Source of the DNA: JAYVJH01 sp043777595
Lineage (GTDB): Bacteria > Bacteroidota > Bacteroidia > Cytophagales > Spirosomataceae
Assembly (NCBI GenBank): GCA_043777595.1
Contig: JAYWHT010000001.1
Location: 1 to 23,351 of the forward strand
Length of the DNA: 23,351 nt
Reading direction: 5' to 3'
Shown one piece after another: positions 7,574 through 16,669 of this stretch. A program made the translations under genes and the position numbers. Under the pieces are notes generated by a model, which saw nothing but the letters and a program-made list of their open reading frames with translations, was not told where the DNA came from and made no database searches. How positions within the stretch are numbered: position 1 is the stretch's first letter; the number at the start of each line of letters is the position of its first letter.

Positions 7574-8437
7574 TTAAAACGATGCCAAAAGACCCAAAGC
7601 AAGTCCTTGGCTTAGTTGCAAGTCGCTCACAATGTCGTCGTCGTAGATACCAATGAGGGCAAAATTGACGTTCAGAAATTTATTAACCCGCGCCGTGGCC
7701 GTTAAATCCAAGCGGTGGTCTAAGGATTTAACTTTAGGTAGGTACGCAAACATTGTGCCGTATCTGAATTTAAGATTCACATTTTCTACGATGTCTTTGT
7801 CAAACGAGGCCACCAGCTGAACACCAATTTCGTTTAATAACGTTTGGCCTTTTGCTACGCCATAATTATTAGGAATTTCTTTGGTATCTACAGCACTATT
7901 AACAAAAGTTTGTCGCATTGTCAATGCTCCTATCTGCAAATTGAAGTAAGGTACTGGCTTGTATTCAACGCCAACCGACTCAAACAGATAACCTGGTGCC
8001 ATAAAGCCCGAAATAGTTGGATTGTTCGGTTTTTGGTAGTCTAAACCCTGCCCAAACTGCGACAAAAACGTAACACTACCAAAGGCGTTCCAAATTTTGC
8101 TGAGTTGGTGGCTGTATTTAGAATCAAAAAAAAGTCGGTCGGTACTTTTTCGCAAACCCGATACGCCCTGGCCATTCACAAAGCCGTACTGCATTTGCAG
8201 GGCGTTAGTCCAACTGTTTTTTCCTTTGGCGTAGTTGGCTTTGGCATTGCACAAAAGTCCAATCGAAATACTATTGCTCCCGCCGCCCTTCCAAGCCTTG
8301 CTGAAAGTGGCTTGGTTGAAATTGACCCCAAACTGCACGGATTTTATCCACGGATTATCCACCGTACTTACGTTGTCCTGGGCAAAACTCTGACTGATTA
8401 GCAACAAGGTAAAAACAAACAAATATATTGATCTCAT
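7574..8437 (-). CDS. DUF3078-type outer-membrane beta-barrel protein
   Basis: 287 residues from the chosen start. There is a signal peptide (MRSIYLFVFTLLLISQSFAQ), then strands typical of a Bacteroidota barrel. Family-like signatures include PWIKSVQFGVNFNQATFSKAWKGGG near the mature N-terminus and a FMAPGYLFESVGVEYKP block. The protein ends LLASF with a terminal Phe, as expected for insertion by the BAM complex. An ATG at 8464, one base after the LRR gene's stop, would add nine residues; the internal ATG at 8437 gives a cleaner signal peptide. It lies between the surface LRR protein and the FHA-TM protein, suggesting it works with the envelope part of this cluster. The function of the DUF3078 family is not known. 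Confidence 0.85.
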   Translation of the reverse strand: MRSIYLFVFTLLLISQSFAQDNVSTVDNPWIKSVQFGVNFNQATFSKAWKGGGSNSISIGLLCNAKANYAKGKNSWTNALQMQYGFVNGQGVSGLRKSTDRLFFDSKYSHQLSKIWNAFGSVTFLSQFGQGLDYQKPNNPTISGFMAPGYLFESVGVEYKPVPYFNLQIGALTMRQTFVNSAVDTKEIPNNYGVAKGQTLLNEIGVQLVASFDKDIVENVNLKFRYGTMFAYLPKVKSLDHRLDLTATARVNKFLNVNFALIGIYDDDIVSDLQLSQGLALGLLASF

Positions 8438-8465
8438 AGGTATAGGTTTGGAATTTATTGTCATA

Positions 8466-11294
8466 TTATCTCTTCACTATATTTATTCTTTTCAAAAAGT
8501 CTTTGCCTGCTACTTCCAACAGATAAGTACCCGATGCGTACTGGGTCATGTCTATACTTTGCTCAAAACGCACATCATTTAATGGGGACAAAGTTTGTAA
8601 AATTCGCCCCTGAGTGTCGAGCAATTTAAGTTCTATATTGTTCTTGTTTCGTAATGTAGCCGATAAATTCAGTAAACCATCGGTGGGGTTTGGGTAAATG
8701 CGCAACTCATCGGTGGCGTTCAACATAACAGCCGTTGGCACAAGAACCACCACTTTTACCTCCGCCGACGTTACCGCACAGTCGGCCTGGCTTATGGTGG
8801 CGGCATAACTGCCCGATGTCTTTACTTCAAACACGGGGGTGGTAGTGCCAGGCATGTCTTGGCCGTCTTTGCGCCATTGGTACTTAAAACGGGGGTCTTT
8901 TTCGTAGCCCAGTGTGGCACTCAACACTATACTATTGGGGGCATAAATAGTGTGAGGGCCGTCGGGCTTTACTACAGATACAATATCCGAACCGTTTTCA
9001 ATCACATTCAGAGCTGGGGCAGCTGCTTTGCAAGTGTTTACATCGGTAATTTCAACAGTGTAGCTACCTGGTTGGATGGCCGCCCAGGTAGGTTTGGAAT
9101 CGCCCACGTTTTTGCCGTCCAGTTTCCATTGGTATTGTAGCGCACCGTCCGCGTTTAAAGCAGTGGCGGTTAGGATTGTGTTTGAGCCTGCACAATAATT
9201 GTTTTTGCCCGCAAGCGATGCGCTGATGAGCGACCTCCGAACCACAAAATCGTCTGACTTACTATTACAACCGTTTTTTGTTACTGTTACAACGTACGTG
9301 CCTTCGCCATTTATTGTCAGTGCCGCAGTAGTCGCCACCTCTTGCCCGTTGCGTTTCCACTGGTACGTATTTCCAGGTTCCAACACGCTGTTGTTTAGGA
9401 TGGCGTTGAGGTTGGGACAAAGAACCTTTGCGCCAGTTATGGTTGGTTTGGCAACTACGGGCTTGAGTGTCACTACAACGTCTTTGCTGTTTGCACTAAC
9501 CCCGCAATTGTTCTGACAAGTGGCGGTGTAGGTGGTAGTGACGGTGGGGGATACTACAATACTATTTGTGGTTAGGTTGTTCGACCATTTTATGATGCCA
9601 TTGCAGTTTGTGGCGGCCAGCGTTGTAGTTTCGCCCAGACAGAGGGCGTTTTGAATGGTAGAAACATCTGGTACTGTGGGCTTTATGCCCGAAATAGTTA
9701 CAGTAACTGCATTGCTGTTAGGGCCATCGCTGCATACCGTGCTACAAACTGCAGTGTAAGTGGTTGCCACCTCAGGACTCACCGTAATACTAACACCAGT
9801 GGCATTGTTAGACCATTTTACTGTTCCAACCTTGCAGGCCGTGGCCGTGAGGGTTGCCGATGCCCCCGCACAAATAACGGGCATTTTTGTATCAATGGCA
9901 GTAACAATGGCCGAGCACACTGGCGGGGTAGCTACTACATCGTTGGCATTATTGCCAGTACGTTGTTTAAACACCACTAATTTATCAACTACATTTGGTA
10001 AACACTGTATTTTAGTGGGGTCAACGCCCAGTTCTCTTAGGCTTGCTGGTAGTGTGGGCAAGCAAGTTATTTGGGTTGAAAGACACACTAAGAATTGAAG
10101 GGTGTTGGGCAATGTTGGCAGTTTATTGAGTGGATTAGAACCGCAGAAAAGAGATCGTAATGTACTGGGGAGGGTGGGCAACTCCGTCAGTTGGTTAGAA
10201 CTGCATTCCAAATATGTGAGACCGCGTGGTAGCTCTGGCAATTTATTAAATTTATGACTCCAGCAACCAAGAAACTGTAAACCAGCAGGTAATACAGGGA
10301 AATCTGAAAGTAGATTACCCCCAAAATAAAGACTTCTTAAAGTGGTAGGTAATGTGGGTAACCCTGTCAAGGAGTTTGAAGAACATTCTAAATATTCTAA
10401 TGCTTTGGGTAAATCTGGTAACTTGGTTAGTTTGTTTCCGTTGCACTGTAAGTACTTTAGCCCCGCAGGTAACACTGGGAAAATAGAAGCAGGGTTATTG
10501 GATATATTTAAACCTGTTAGTGTGTTGGGAAGTGTGGGTAGGTTGGTAAGTTGGTTGTTGTAGCAGGATAATTGAGTTAAATTGGTAGGCAAGGTTGGCA
10601 ACTTGGTGATTTTATTACCGCCGCAATTCAAAAAAGTTAGCCTACTGGGGAGGTCAGGTAAATCTGTAAGTTGGTTGTTATCACAATATAAAAAAAGAAG
10701 GTTGTTTGGTAAAGTTGGCAGACTGGTAATTTGATTACCACCACACGTAACGCCGGTAATACTAATCGGTAAAACGGGTAAAGTTGACAGCTTGTTTTGG
10801 TAGCAATTCAAGTCTTGGAGGCGGTCTGGCAAAGTCGGCAAACTGGTAATTTGATTAGAATAGCATTCAATGTAGGTTATACTGTTTGGTAAAGCTGGCA
10901 AAACAGTGATCTTATTTAGGTAGCAGCGTAAGGATTGCAAGTTTGGGGGCAGCGTACCTAAGTCAGTAATTTGGTTAGAAAAACAATCAAGCCTTAGTAA
11001 GCTATTGGGGAGTTTTGGCAGCGTTGTTAGTTGGTTGGAGTCGCAGATTACGGTCTGCAAGGCAGAAAAACCCTCAATTCCCGTTAAGTCATCAATACCT
11101 CTCCTCCTCACGTTCAGGGTTGTTAGCCGAGTGGCGGCTGGTAGCAACTTATTGCTGGCATCTATACAGGTAGGGCATACGGCCCTAATGGCAGCTGCAA
11201 AGTTGGCATTGGGTATGGTAATTTGGCCAAAGCCCTGACTAGAAACCATAAGTAGTAAAACAAGCAGGCTCCCTATTTGATGAAACTTTTTCAT
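8466..11294 (-). CDS. T9SS-exported leucine-rich-repeat surface protein
   Basis: 942 residues. A signal peptide (1-24) is followed by a Cys-containing cap (IPNANFAAAIRAVCPTC). About 18 leucine-rich repeats of the short LPX type span 79-436, mostly exactly 20 residues (LxxLxCxxNxLTxLPxLPxx), like those of IpaH/YopM proteins. Residues about 455-860 hold five Ig-like domains; the first two contain the KWSNN...TTTYTA pattern and the others a YQW-R/K-x-x-G core. The C-terminus (about 865-942) is a type-A T9SS sorting domain: LRIYPNPTDGLLNLS, then GTYLLEVAGKDFLKRINIVKR. The protein should be moved through the outer membrane and anchored or released, probably to bind a ligand. It starts immediately after the stop of the TPR-barrel gene. 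The length and repeats are typical of adhesins. Confidence 0.93.
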   Translation of the reverse strand: MKKFHQIGSLLVLLLMVSSQGFGQITIPNANFAAAIRAVCPTCIDASNKLLPAATRLTTLNVRRRGIDDLTGIEGFSALQTVICDSNQLTTLPKLPNSLLRLDCFSNQITDLGTLPPNLQSLRCYLNKITVLPALPNSITYIECYSNQITSLPTLPDRLQDLNCYQNKLSTLPVLPISITGVTCGGNQITSLPTLPNNLLFLYCDNNQLTDLPDLPSRLTFLNCGGNKITKLPTLPTNLTQLSCYNNQLTNLPTLPNTLTGLNISNNPASIFPVLPAGLKYLQCNGNKLTKLPDLPKALEYLECSSNSLTGLPTLPTTLRSLYFGGNLLSDFPVLPAGLQFLGCWSHKFNKLPELPRGLTYLECSSNQLTELPTLPSTLRSLFCGSNPLNKLPTLPNTLQFLVCLSTQITCLPTLPASLRELGVDPTKIQCLPNVVDKLVVFKQRTGNNANDVVATPPVCSAIVTAIDTKMPVICAGASATLTATACKVGTVKWSNNATGVSITVSPEVATTYTAVCSTVCSDGPNSNAVTVTISGIKPTVPDVSTIQNALCLGETTTLAATNCNGIIKWSNNLTTNSIVVSPTVTTTYTATCQNNCGVSANSKDVVVTLKPVVAKPTITGAKVLCPNLNAILNNSVLEPGNTYQWKRNGQEVATTAALTINGEGTYVVTVTKNGCNSKSDDFVVRRSLISASLAGKNNYCAGSNTILTATALNADGALQYQWKLDGKNVGDSKPTWAAIQPGSYTVEITDVNTCKAAAPALNVIENGSDIVSVVKPDGPHTIYAPNSIVLSATLGYEKDPRFKYQWRKDGQDMPGTTTPVFEVKTSGSYAATISQADCAVTSAEVKVVVLVPTAVMLNATDELRIYPNPTDGLLNLSATLRNKNNIELKLLDTQGRILQTLSPLNDVRFEQSIDMTQYASGTYLLEVAGKDFLKRINIVKR
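9987..11060 (-). repeat. 60-bp tandem repeats encoding LPX leucine-rich repeats
   Basis: About 18 consecutive units of 60 bases (20 residues) each carry LPxLP and a Cys-x-x-N segment. The first (79-99) has 21 residues and the last (420-436) is shorter. The DNA copies are diverged, so the array is old compared with the 42-bp and 66-bp arrays in the left part of the window. Confidence 0.9.
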
Positions 11295-12977
11295 TTAGAA
11301 GATTTTTAGTAGGATAGTACATTTCAAATTAGACAATATAAGCGAGGGCATACCTTTGTTGGCACTTCCATCTTTGAAGGTTGATGTAAAGGCATTTTGC
11401 ATTCCGCCATCATAGCTTATCATAAAAGATAACGCCTGGCGTTTTCCGATGGCTTTGCTTAGACCGAGGCCAACGTTGTAGTTGAAACCCGTACTAAAAC
11501 TGTTTGCGGAGGTTATGGATTTATCTACCAAGTAGTTTTGGTAACTTGGATTAATGGGTTTGTTGTAGCCAAGCCCAGCAACCACAAACACCTTGCTGTC
11601 GGTGCTTCCCAATGATTTTTGTAAGCGAAACGATGCGGACAGCTGGAGCGTATTGAGCGATAAATCTTCTATTTTGGCAGTTTTATCGGCGTTTGGCACG
11701 TAGAAACGGTTTGTATTATACAGCCCACCAACAATAATTGAGGCGTTACTTTCGGGCATCAAGATAACTTGCAGGCCAGCGTGCCAACCCAATTTGCGCA
11801 CCGCGTTCAGCGGGGTGCTTCCGTTGGTCAGCGTTGGTTGCAAGTAATTGAGACCCACCACCACACCCATGCCAACAATTGCTGTGCCTTTTTGTGATTT
11901 TTTAGAGCTGGGTGTTTTCAAAACTTCTTTTCTTTTTTCGGAATTAGCCAGCCGTATTTCGGCAATTTTTTTTTCGGTATCGTCTATTTTGGCGGCCAAA
12001 ATAGCGTTTGGTTCAGTTTCGTTGGCTTTGCGGTAGTAGTCGCGTGCATTTGCAAAACTACCTTCGCCATAGTACTTATCGGCCAATTTTTGGTAATTAT
12101 CTGCAACGTTAGATTTTAGTTGCGCATCAGTTGGGCGGCTTTTAAGCATTTCTTCGCCAATTTTAGCCGACAGTCCAAAATTGCTTTGTTCGTCGGCCTC
12201 CGCTTTTTGGAGGTCTAACCTTTTGTTATTGGCAATATCCACCAATCGTTGTTCAATATCAGGTCGTTTGCCTTCGCCCAGCACCAAGGCAGCATTGTAG
12301 AGTTTTTGTGCCTTGTCCCATTCGCCTTTTGCAAAAAAGTCGTCGGCTTTTTTGCGCAAACTTTCAGCTTCGTCATTGGTTGGTAGTAACGTGAGTTGAT
12401 TTTTTAGTTTTCGGCTTTTCTGAAAATCTGCGTAGGCCTCCATATTTTTTTTATATTTCTCCAGATACATTAAATTGGCTCTTTCCATCTTAAAAGTAAG
12501 CCCCGAAGCAGGTAGCAACTCGTGCGTGCGGGTATATAACCGAACAGCATTTTCTAAATCGCCGTTTTTAAGTCTTTGATCGGCTTCTTTTTCTAAAAGT
12601 AACAACACTCGGTTCTTTAATAAATTAGTTTGAGAACTGTACGATTTAGTGCTTTTAAGATTATTTAATACTGTTTTTAACAAGGCTTGATTATTGGTTT
12701 TAATAGCTGCTTCCAATTGCTTGAGGCCATTGTTGAGTTCTTGGCAGGTACTCAACTTGGCAGCGGCGTATTCGTCGCCCGACACCATTTCTAAACATAC
12801 AGTAAACAGTCTTTGGGCTTTTTCAAAGTTTCCATCGTCAAAAGCGGCATCGGCCATGGCCTTAAACTGCAGGTACTCGCCCACCACGCCCCCACTTTTG
12901 GGTTTTGGCTGGGCGTAGCAAAGCACATTAACCATAAGTAGAAAGATAAACGGGACGCTATATTTCGATAGCCTCAT
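11295..12977 (-). CDS. TPR-repeat plus outer-membrane beta-barrel protein
   Basis: 560 residues with a signal peptide (1-22, ending CYAQ). Residues about 35-345 contain several TPR-like helical pairs, recognisable in FDDGNFEKAQRLFTVCLEM, KNGDLENAVRLYTRTHELL, AKGEWDKAQKLYNAALVL and YGEGSFANARDYYRKANE. From about 365 the sequence becomes a beta-barrel with alternating hydrophobic residues and aromatic ends (VGMGVVVGLNYLQP...), ending CTILLKIF with a terminal Phe. This suggests an outer-membrane protein with a periplasmic protein-binding domain. The start codon overlaps the kinase stop by one base (TAATG), so the two are translationally coupled. The kinase also ends in TPR-like helices, so the two may contact each other in the periplasm. 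No named family is recognised. Confidence 0.85.
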   Translation of the reverse strand: MRLSKYSVPFIFLLMVNVLCYAQPKPKSGGVVGEYLQFKAMADAAFDDGNFEKAQRLFTVCLEMVSGDEYAAAKLSTCQELNNGLKQLEAAIKTNNQALLKTVLNNLKSTKSYSSQTNLLKNRVLLLLEKEADQRLKNGDLENAVRLYTRTHELLPASGLTFKMERANLMYLEKYKKNMEAYADFQKSRKLKNQLTLLPTNDEAESLRKKADDFFAKGEWDKAQKLYNAALVLGEGKRPDIEQRLVDIANNKRLDLQKAEADEQSNFGLSAKIGEEMLKSRPTDAQLKSNVADNYQKLADKYYGEGSFANARDYYRKANETEPNAILAAKIDDTEKKIAEIRLANSEKRKEVLKTPSSKKSQKGTAIVGMGVVVGLNYLQPTLTNGSTPLNAVRKLGWHAGLQVILMPESNASIIVGGLYNTNRFYVPNADKTAKIEDLSLNTLQLSASFRLQKSLGSTDSKVFVVAGLGYNKPINPSYQNYLVDKSITSANSFSTGFNYNVGLGLSKAIGKRQALSFMISYDGGMQNAFTSTFKDGSANKGMPSLILSNLKCTILLKIF

Positions 12978-14500
12978 TAGTTGGTTTTGCTGTTACAGGC
13001 TTCAATTTTCTCTCGTACCTCAGCCGTATTATTGAGCGATTGCGCAACTTGATACCACGCCTTGGCCTGAGAATAAAATTCAGTTTCAAAGATGGCATCG
13101 GCTTTTTTCAAGTAGCTGCCATAAAGTTGTTCAAAACGGGGATTTGCCAGTTTGTATTGTTGCTTTATAAACCGTGCCTGCGTAAAATATTCGATGGCCG
13201 AGGCTTTGTTGTTGTTTTCGTTAATTGCTAGTTCACCGTCTCGCAACAGCTCGTCGATGCGCTGGCTTTGTTCATTGGCTGAGTTGCTGGCAGTGGTGTT
13301 ATCTACTACGCTTTTTGGTGTTTTTTCAACGAGTGCTGGTTTGGATTTTAGTGTGGTTTTTGTTATTGTTTTTACAGCCAACACTGGCTCAATTAGTATT
13401 TTTTTAGTAGAGATTGAAACTACTTTTGTGGTATCTTTATATGGCGGAGCGGGCTGGGGAGGTGGTTCATTTTTAAACAAAAAGTAAACCAACGTCGATA
13501 CCGACAATAAACCGATACCACCCAGTATTTGCTTTTTATATTTTTCAGCAATTGGCGTATGAGCAGGTTTTTCGTCTTCAAATTTATTTGAATTTGTATG
13601 CGTTGTTTTCCGAGATGGTACAATCTTTCTGGACGGCGAGGCAGGTAGTTCGTTGGGAACGGCTTCCGTATCCCAGGTGTCGGTTTCTAAAAAATTACTT
13701 GCCCAAGTAGTGAGCTGCTGCGCAGTTGGTCTTAGTTCAGGGTCTTTTTCTAAGCACTGGTGAATGACTGCATTAAGTTGTTCTGAAAAACTATCTGGCA
13801 AGTCGGGCTTCGATACCCCCATGAGAAGGGCTTTTCCACCATCTCGATCAAATGGCAACTCTCCCGTCATTAATTCATACAGCGAAGCTCCCAGCGAAAA
13901 AATATCTCTGCTGGGTTTGATATTATTTTTATTAGAAATCTCGGGGGGGGCATACGCCCTCGAAAAACCAAACATTGTTATATCGGCATCCTTGCCCATT
14001 GTGGCACGCGCTAAACTATTTTTCATTTTTTGGCTTATCCCAAAATCCGTCAGCGTATAAGTACCATCGTTTTTGAGCAAGACGTTCTCGGGCTTTACGT
14101 CGCAGTGAACAATGTTATTTTGGTGTAAATAGGCCAGAGCGCTACTCACCTGTGCCAAAAAAACTGCGGCTTCTTGCTCCGAGAACAGCTTTTCGTCTTC
14201 TATTCTCCTAAAAATAGAGCCATTTTTTATAAAGTCTAATTTTTGATAAGGTTGCGACTCCCATTTTCCTATGTCAAAAGGTTTGGTAATGTGGTCATGC
14301 TTTAGGTTTTTGAGTAGCTTAAAATCGTCAAAAAAGTTATCTAATACTCTTTCTCCTACCCGCACGAAGATTTTAAGAACTATTACCTCATCGGCCAGAT
14401 TATCTAAGGCTGTCCACACTTCGGCATCTTGCCCACCGCCAAGTTCTTTCAGTAGTTTGTATCGGTTATCGAATAAATCGCCAGCAGAAAACTTCGCCAT
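12977..14500 (-). CDS. Transmembrane serine/threonine protein kinase
   Basis: 507 residues. The cytosolic kinase domain (about 12-270) has a glycine loop GGGQDAEVW (third Gly replaced by Ala), Lys43 in IVLKIF, an Asp59 where most kinases have the helix-C Glu, catalytic loop HCDVKPEN with Asp134 and Asn139, DFG at 152-154, an APPE segment at 184-187, DIFSLG, and Arg257. The HCD in place of HRD makes it a non-RD kinase; the catalytic residues are otherwise present, so it is probably active. A membrane segment lies at about 325-342 (ILGGIGLLSVSTLVYFLF). A Pro/Lys/Thr-rich linker and a TPR-like periplasmic region (about 410-500) follow. It phosphorylates Ser/Thr on partner proteins, probably including FHA ligands encoded nearby. 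It lies 2 bases after the PP2C gene and overlaps the TPR-barrel gene. Confidence 0.93.
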   Translation of the reverse strand: MAKFSAGDLFDNRYKLLKELGGGQDAEVWTALDNLADEVIVLKIFVRVGERVLDNFFDDFKLLKNLKHDHITKPFDIGKWESQPYQKLDFIKNGSIFRRIEDEKLFSEQEAAVFLAQVSSALAYLHQNNIVHCDVKPENVLLKNDGTYTLTDFGISQKMKNSLARATMGKDADITMFGFSRAYAPPEISNKNNIKPSRDIFSLGASLYELMTGELPFDRDGGKALLMGVSKPDLPDSFSEQLNAVIHQCLEKDPELRPTAQQLTTWASNFLETDTWDTEAVPNELPASPSRKIVPSRKTTHTNSNKFEDEKPAHTPIAEKYKKQILGGIGLLSVSTLVYFLFKNEPPPQPAPPYKDTTKVVSISTKKILIEPVLAVKTITKTTLKSKPALVEKTPKSVVDNTTASNSANEQSQRIDELLRDGELAINENNNKASAIEYFTQARFIKQQYKLANPRFEQLYGSYLKKADAIFETEFYSQAKAWYQVAQSLNNTAEVREKIEACNSKTN

Positions 14501-14502
14501 AT

Positions 14503-15897
14503 TTAGTTATCGTTTTTTAAAAGTAGATTAAGCTGATTTATTTCGCTTTGTTTTTCTTTTATCATTAAATCTTGCACGCTAATTTTCTCATCAAGCGTCT
14601 TTTTTCGATTGGCAAGTGTCCTTGCAGCAGCGTTTTCGGTTGCTTTATCATTTGTAATTTTGGTTAGCTTGTTGCTTTCACTCATTTGAGATTCAATGTC
14701 ATCCCGTTCTGCTATAAACCTATCATAAATCATTCTATTGACCCGTTGCTGTTCTTCGGCGTAGCGCTTATCTTGCTTCGCTCGCCGCAGCTCCTTTTTA
14801 CTAACCATATTTTGTGTAGGTGCTATTACTCCGCTTGTATCAGCAAAAATTGGTGGCTGTTTGATAATCACCGCCGTATCTTTAACTGAATTGATTGTTG
14901 TAGAGTCTTTGACTATTATTTTGGGTATCGAAATTTGGCTTTTATTCCACCACCAGTAACCAATTCCACTCCCGATAAATAGCAAAAGCACCAACAAAGC
15001 CCACACCCAGTAATAAGAGGTAGTTTTGGTGCTGTGCGGCTGATTGGTTTCTGTAATTTTCCCGAAAGCCGCTACTTTGTTTGTCTCTAACAACTCGTAA
15101 ATTATAACGGTAACATTGTCCTCGCCACCTGCTAAGTTAGCGGCCTCAATAAGTTGGCGGCTATTAGTACCTATATCGTTGCTTTGGTCAAGTACTTTCT
15201 TAATTTCACTGTCCAACAGCATTGAATTTAGGCCATCGCTACACAGTAAGAGTCGGTCGCCTTCAACCAATTCTAATGATACAAAATCGGGCTTTGGAGG
15301 ATACGACTCCGCCCCTAAACTCTGCGTAATAATGTTTCGTTCTTCGTGTACTGCAGCTTCGTCTTCGGTTAATTCACCTTTTTTGACCATTTCCCAGACC
15401 AATGAATGGTCATCAATGAGCAATTTCAAACCTATGGTTGGGTTGTATTTGTAACAGCGGCTATCGCCACTCCACCCAATGTAAGCCCGTGTATTTACAA
15501 CCCAAACCAACAACAGGGTTGTACCCATACCATTGCAGTCGGGATTGTCTGAAGCATAACTTATAATGGACTTGTGTGCCTGAAAAACGGCGTTATTTAG
15601 GTGTTTAAAAAAAACTGTGTCGGATTGGGGAGGTATTTTATCAGCAATACTAAAATAATTTTTGACCTCCTGAATGGCTATCTGTGAGGCCACCTCTCCA
15701 GCATTGGCTCCCCCCATTCCATCGGCAACCACCAAAAGGCTACCCAAATCATCAGTCTCAAATACATCATCTTGCACAGCCCAATCTTGGGTTGAAAGAT
15801 TAGCACCTACCAGGAAATTATCTTCATTATGATAGCGAACCTCGCCCTTATCGGTGCGTGCTGTCAGCCGAATCAATGTTGAATTTTTGCTGCTCAT
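14503..15897 (-). CDS. Transmembrane PP2C-type protein phosphatase
   Basis: 464 residues. Residues about 8-270 are a PP2C domain with all metal-binding motifs: NED at 24-26, VADGMGG at 57-63, GMGTT at 123-127, GDSR at 144-147, CSDGL at 219-223 and GGEDNVT at 257-263. It removes phosphate from Ser/Thr using two metal ions and probably opposes the adjacent kinase. Unlike most bacterial PP2C proteins it has a membrane segment (about 297-315, rich in Trp and Leu), then a periplasmic coiled coil (about 365-464, charged, ending LNLLLKNDN). The first 50 bases overlap the end of the upstream gene, and no later in-frame ATG would keep the first motif intact. The overlap suggests tight translational coupling. 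Kinase and phosphatase share the same inside-out layout. Confidence 0.94.
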   Translation of the reverse strand: MSSKNSTLIRLTARTDKGEVRYHNEDNFLVGANLSTQDWAVQDDVFETDDLGSLLVVADGMGGANAGEVASQIAIQEVKNYFSIADKIPPQSDTVFFKHLNNAVFQAHKSIISYASDNPDCNGMGTTLLLVWVVNTRAYIGWSGDSRCYKYNPTIGLKLLIDDHSLVWEMVKKGELTEDEAAVHEERNIITQSLGAESYPPKPDFVSLELVEGDRLLLCSDGLNSMLLDSEIKKVLDQSNDIGTNSRQLIEAANLAGGEDNVTVIIYELLETNKVAAFGKITETNQPHSTKTTSYYWVWALLVLLLFIGSGIGYWWWNKSQISIPKIIVKDSTTINSVKDTAVIIKQPPIFADTSGVIAPTQNMVSKKELRRAKQDKRYAEEQQRVNRMIYDRFIAERDDIESQMSESNKLTKITNDKATENAAARTLANRKKTLDEKISVQDLMIKEKQSEINQLNLLLKNDN

Positions 15898-16669
15898 TTA
15901 CTTTTTTCAGTTTTAAAGTCGTACTATTTTCTACCTCAATAATGCCCCCTAACCAAAGATTAAGACTTCCTGCATTAAACCTTTCGTAATAAAATGCCCC
16001 ACCAATACATTTTCCTTGCATCGAAGGAGGCTTCACAATGAGTGCTTCGTTGCCTTTCCAAACGGGACTTATCTTACAGAAAAACTTCTTAATTGCTAAT
16101 TCTCCTTGCTCTTCTTCTGCTGTGTTATAAAACAGCACCAAACGGCCTGTGGCAAAAAAGGCCGTTTCGGTACACCAATTTCCAAATTTGGAATTATTTT
16201 CAGAAGGTATTACGCACACAAAACCATTGATATTTTGAATTTTGTCAGGTTGCAAAGATTTGAAAGTTGGCGCGTTCAACCCACGATAAGCCAAAGATGA
16301 CATAACAGGCTTGAGCGAGTCTGCAAATGACAGCACCGTTTCCTGGTTTGCCCAAGGTTCTTCTATGACTTTGTTGAACCATAATCTACCATTTGCCAAT
16401 GCACCAATGGTATATCGACGACCATAATATGCCTTGCCGAACCGCCCATATCGGTTATTTTTTCTTGTATCGGTGCTGGCCAAAATATAATCTGCTCTCG
16501 TGATATATAAAAGGCTATCTAACAACTGGCTGTAAAGTAGATTTATCTCATTGGTGGTACCAAAAACCAACTCAGGTATTCTCACAGGCAAGGAATCACA
16601 CTGCGAAAATGAGCGATGAGATAAACCCATAGTAAAACCAAAATATAAGAGTAAAGTCAATTTTTTCAT
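15848..16669 (-). CDS. Secreted protein of unknown family
   Basis: 273 residues with a signal peptide (MKKLTLLLYFGFTMGLSHRSFSQ). The mature part begins with Cys and carries four more cysteines, with aromatic and basic patches (RYGRFGKAYYGRRYT, SPVWKGNEALIVKPP). I recognise no family; the pattern suggests a mixed alpha/beta secreted domain. The start overlaps the stop of the FHA-protease gene (ATGA), and the end overlaps the PP2C gene by 50 bases, so it is embedded in the operon. It may be a periplasmic ligand or modulator of the kinase, phosphatase or protease. No lipobox is seen (SFSQC does not fit), so secretion by signal peptidase I is more likely. Being a conserved-looking gene of unknown family between signalling genes makes it worth study. 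Confidence 0.75.
   Translation of the reverse strand: MKKLTLLLYFGFTMGLSHRSFSQCDSLPVRIPELVFGTTNEINLLYSQLLDSLLYITRADYILASTDTRKNNRYGRFGKAYYGRRYTIGALANGRLWFNKVIEEPWANQETVLSFADSLKPVMSSLAYRGLNAPTFKSLQPDKIQNINGFVCVIPSENNSKFGNWCTETAFFATGRLVLFYNTAEEEQGELAIKKFFCKISPVWKGNEALIVKPPSMQGKCIGGAFYYERFNAGSLNLWLGGIIEVENSTTLKLKKVNEQQKFNIDSADSTHR

Noticed and set aside
12977..14500. Kinase as a pseudokinase because of HCD, Ala in the glycine loop and Asp59
   Set aside because: The catalytic Lys43, Asp134, Asn139 and DFG are all present; HCD only indicates a non-RD kinase.
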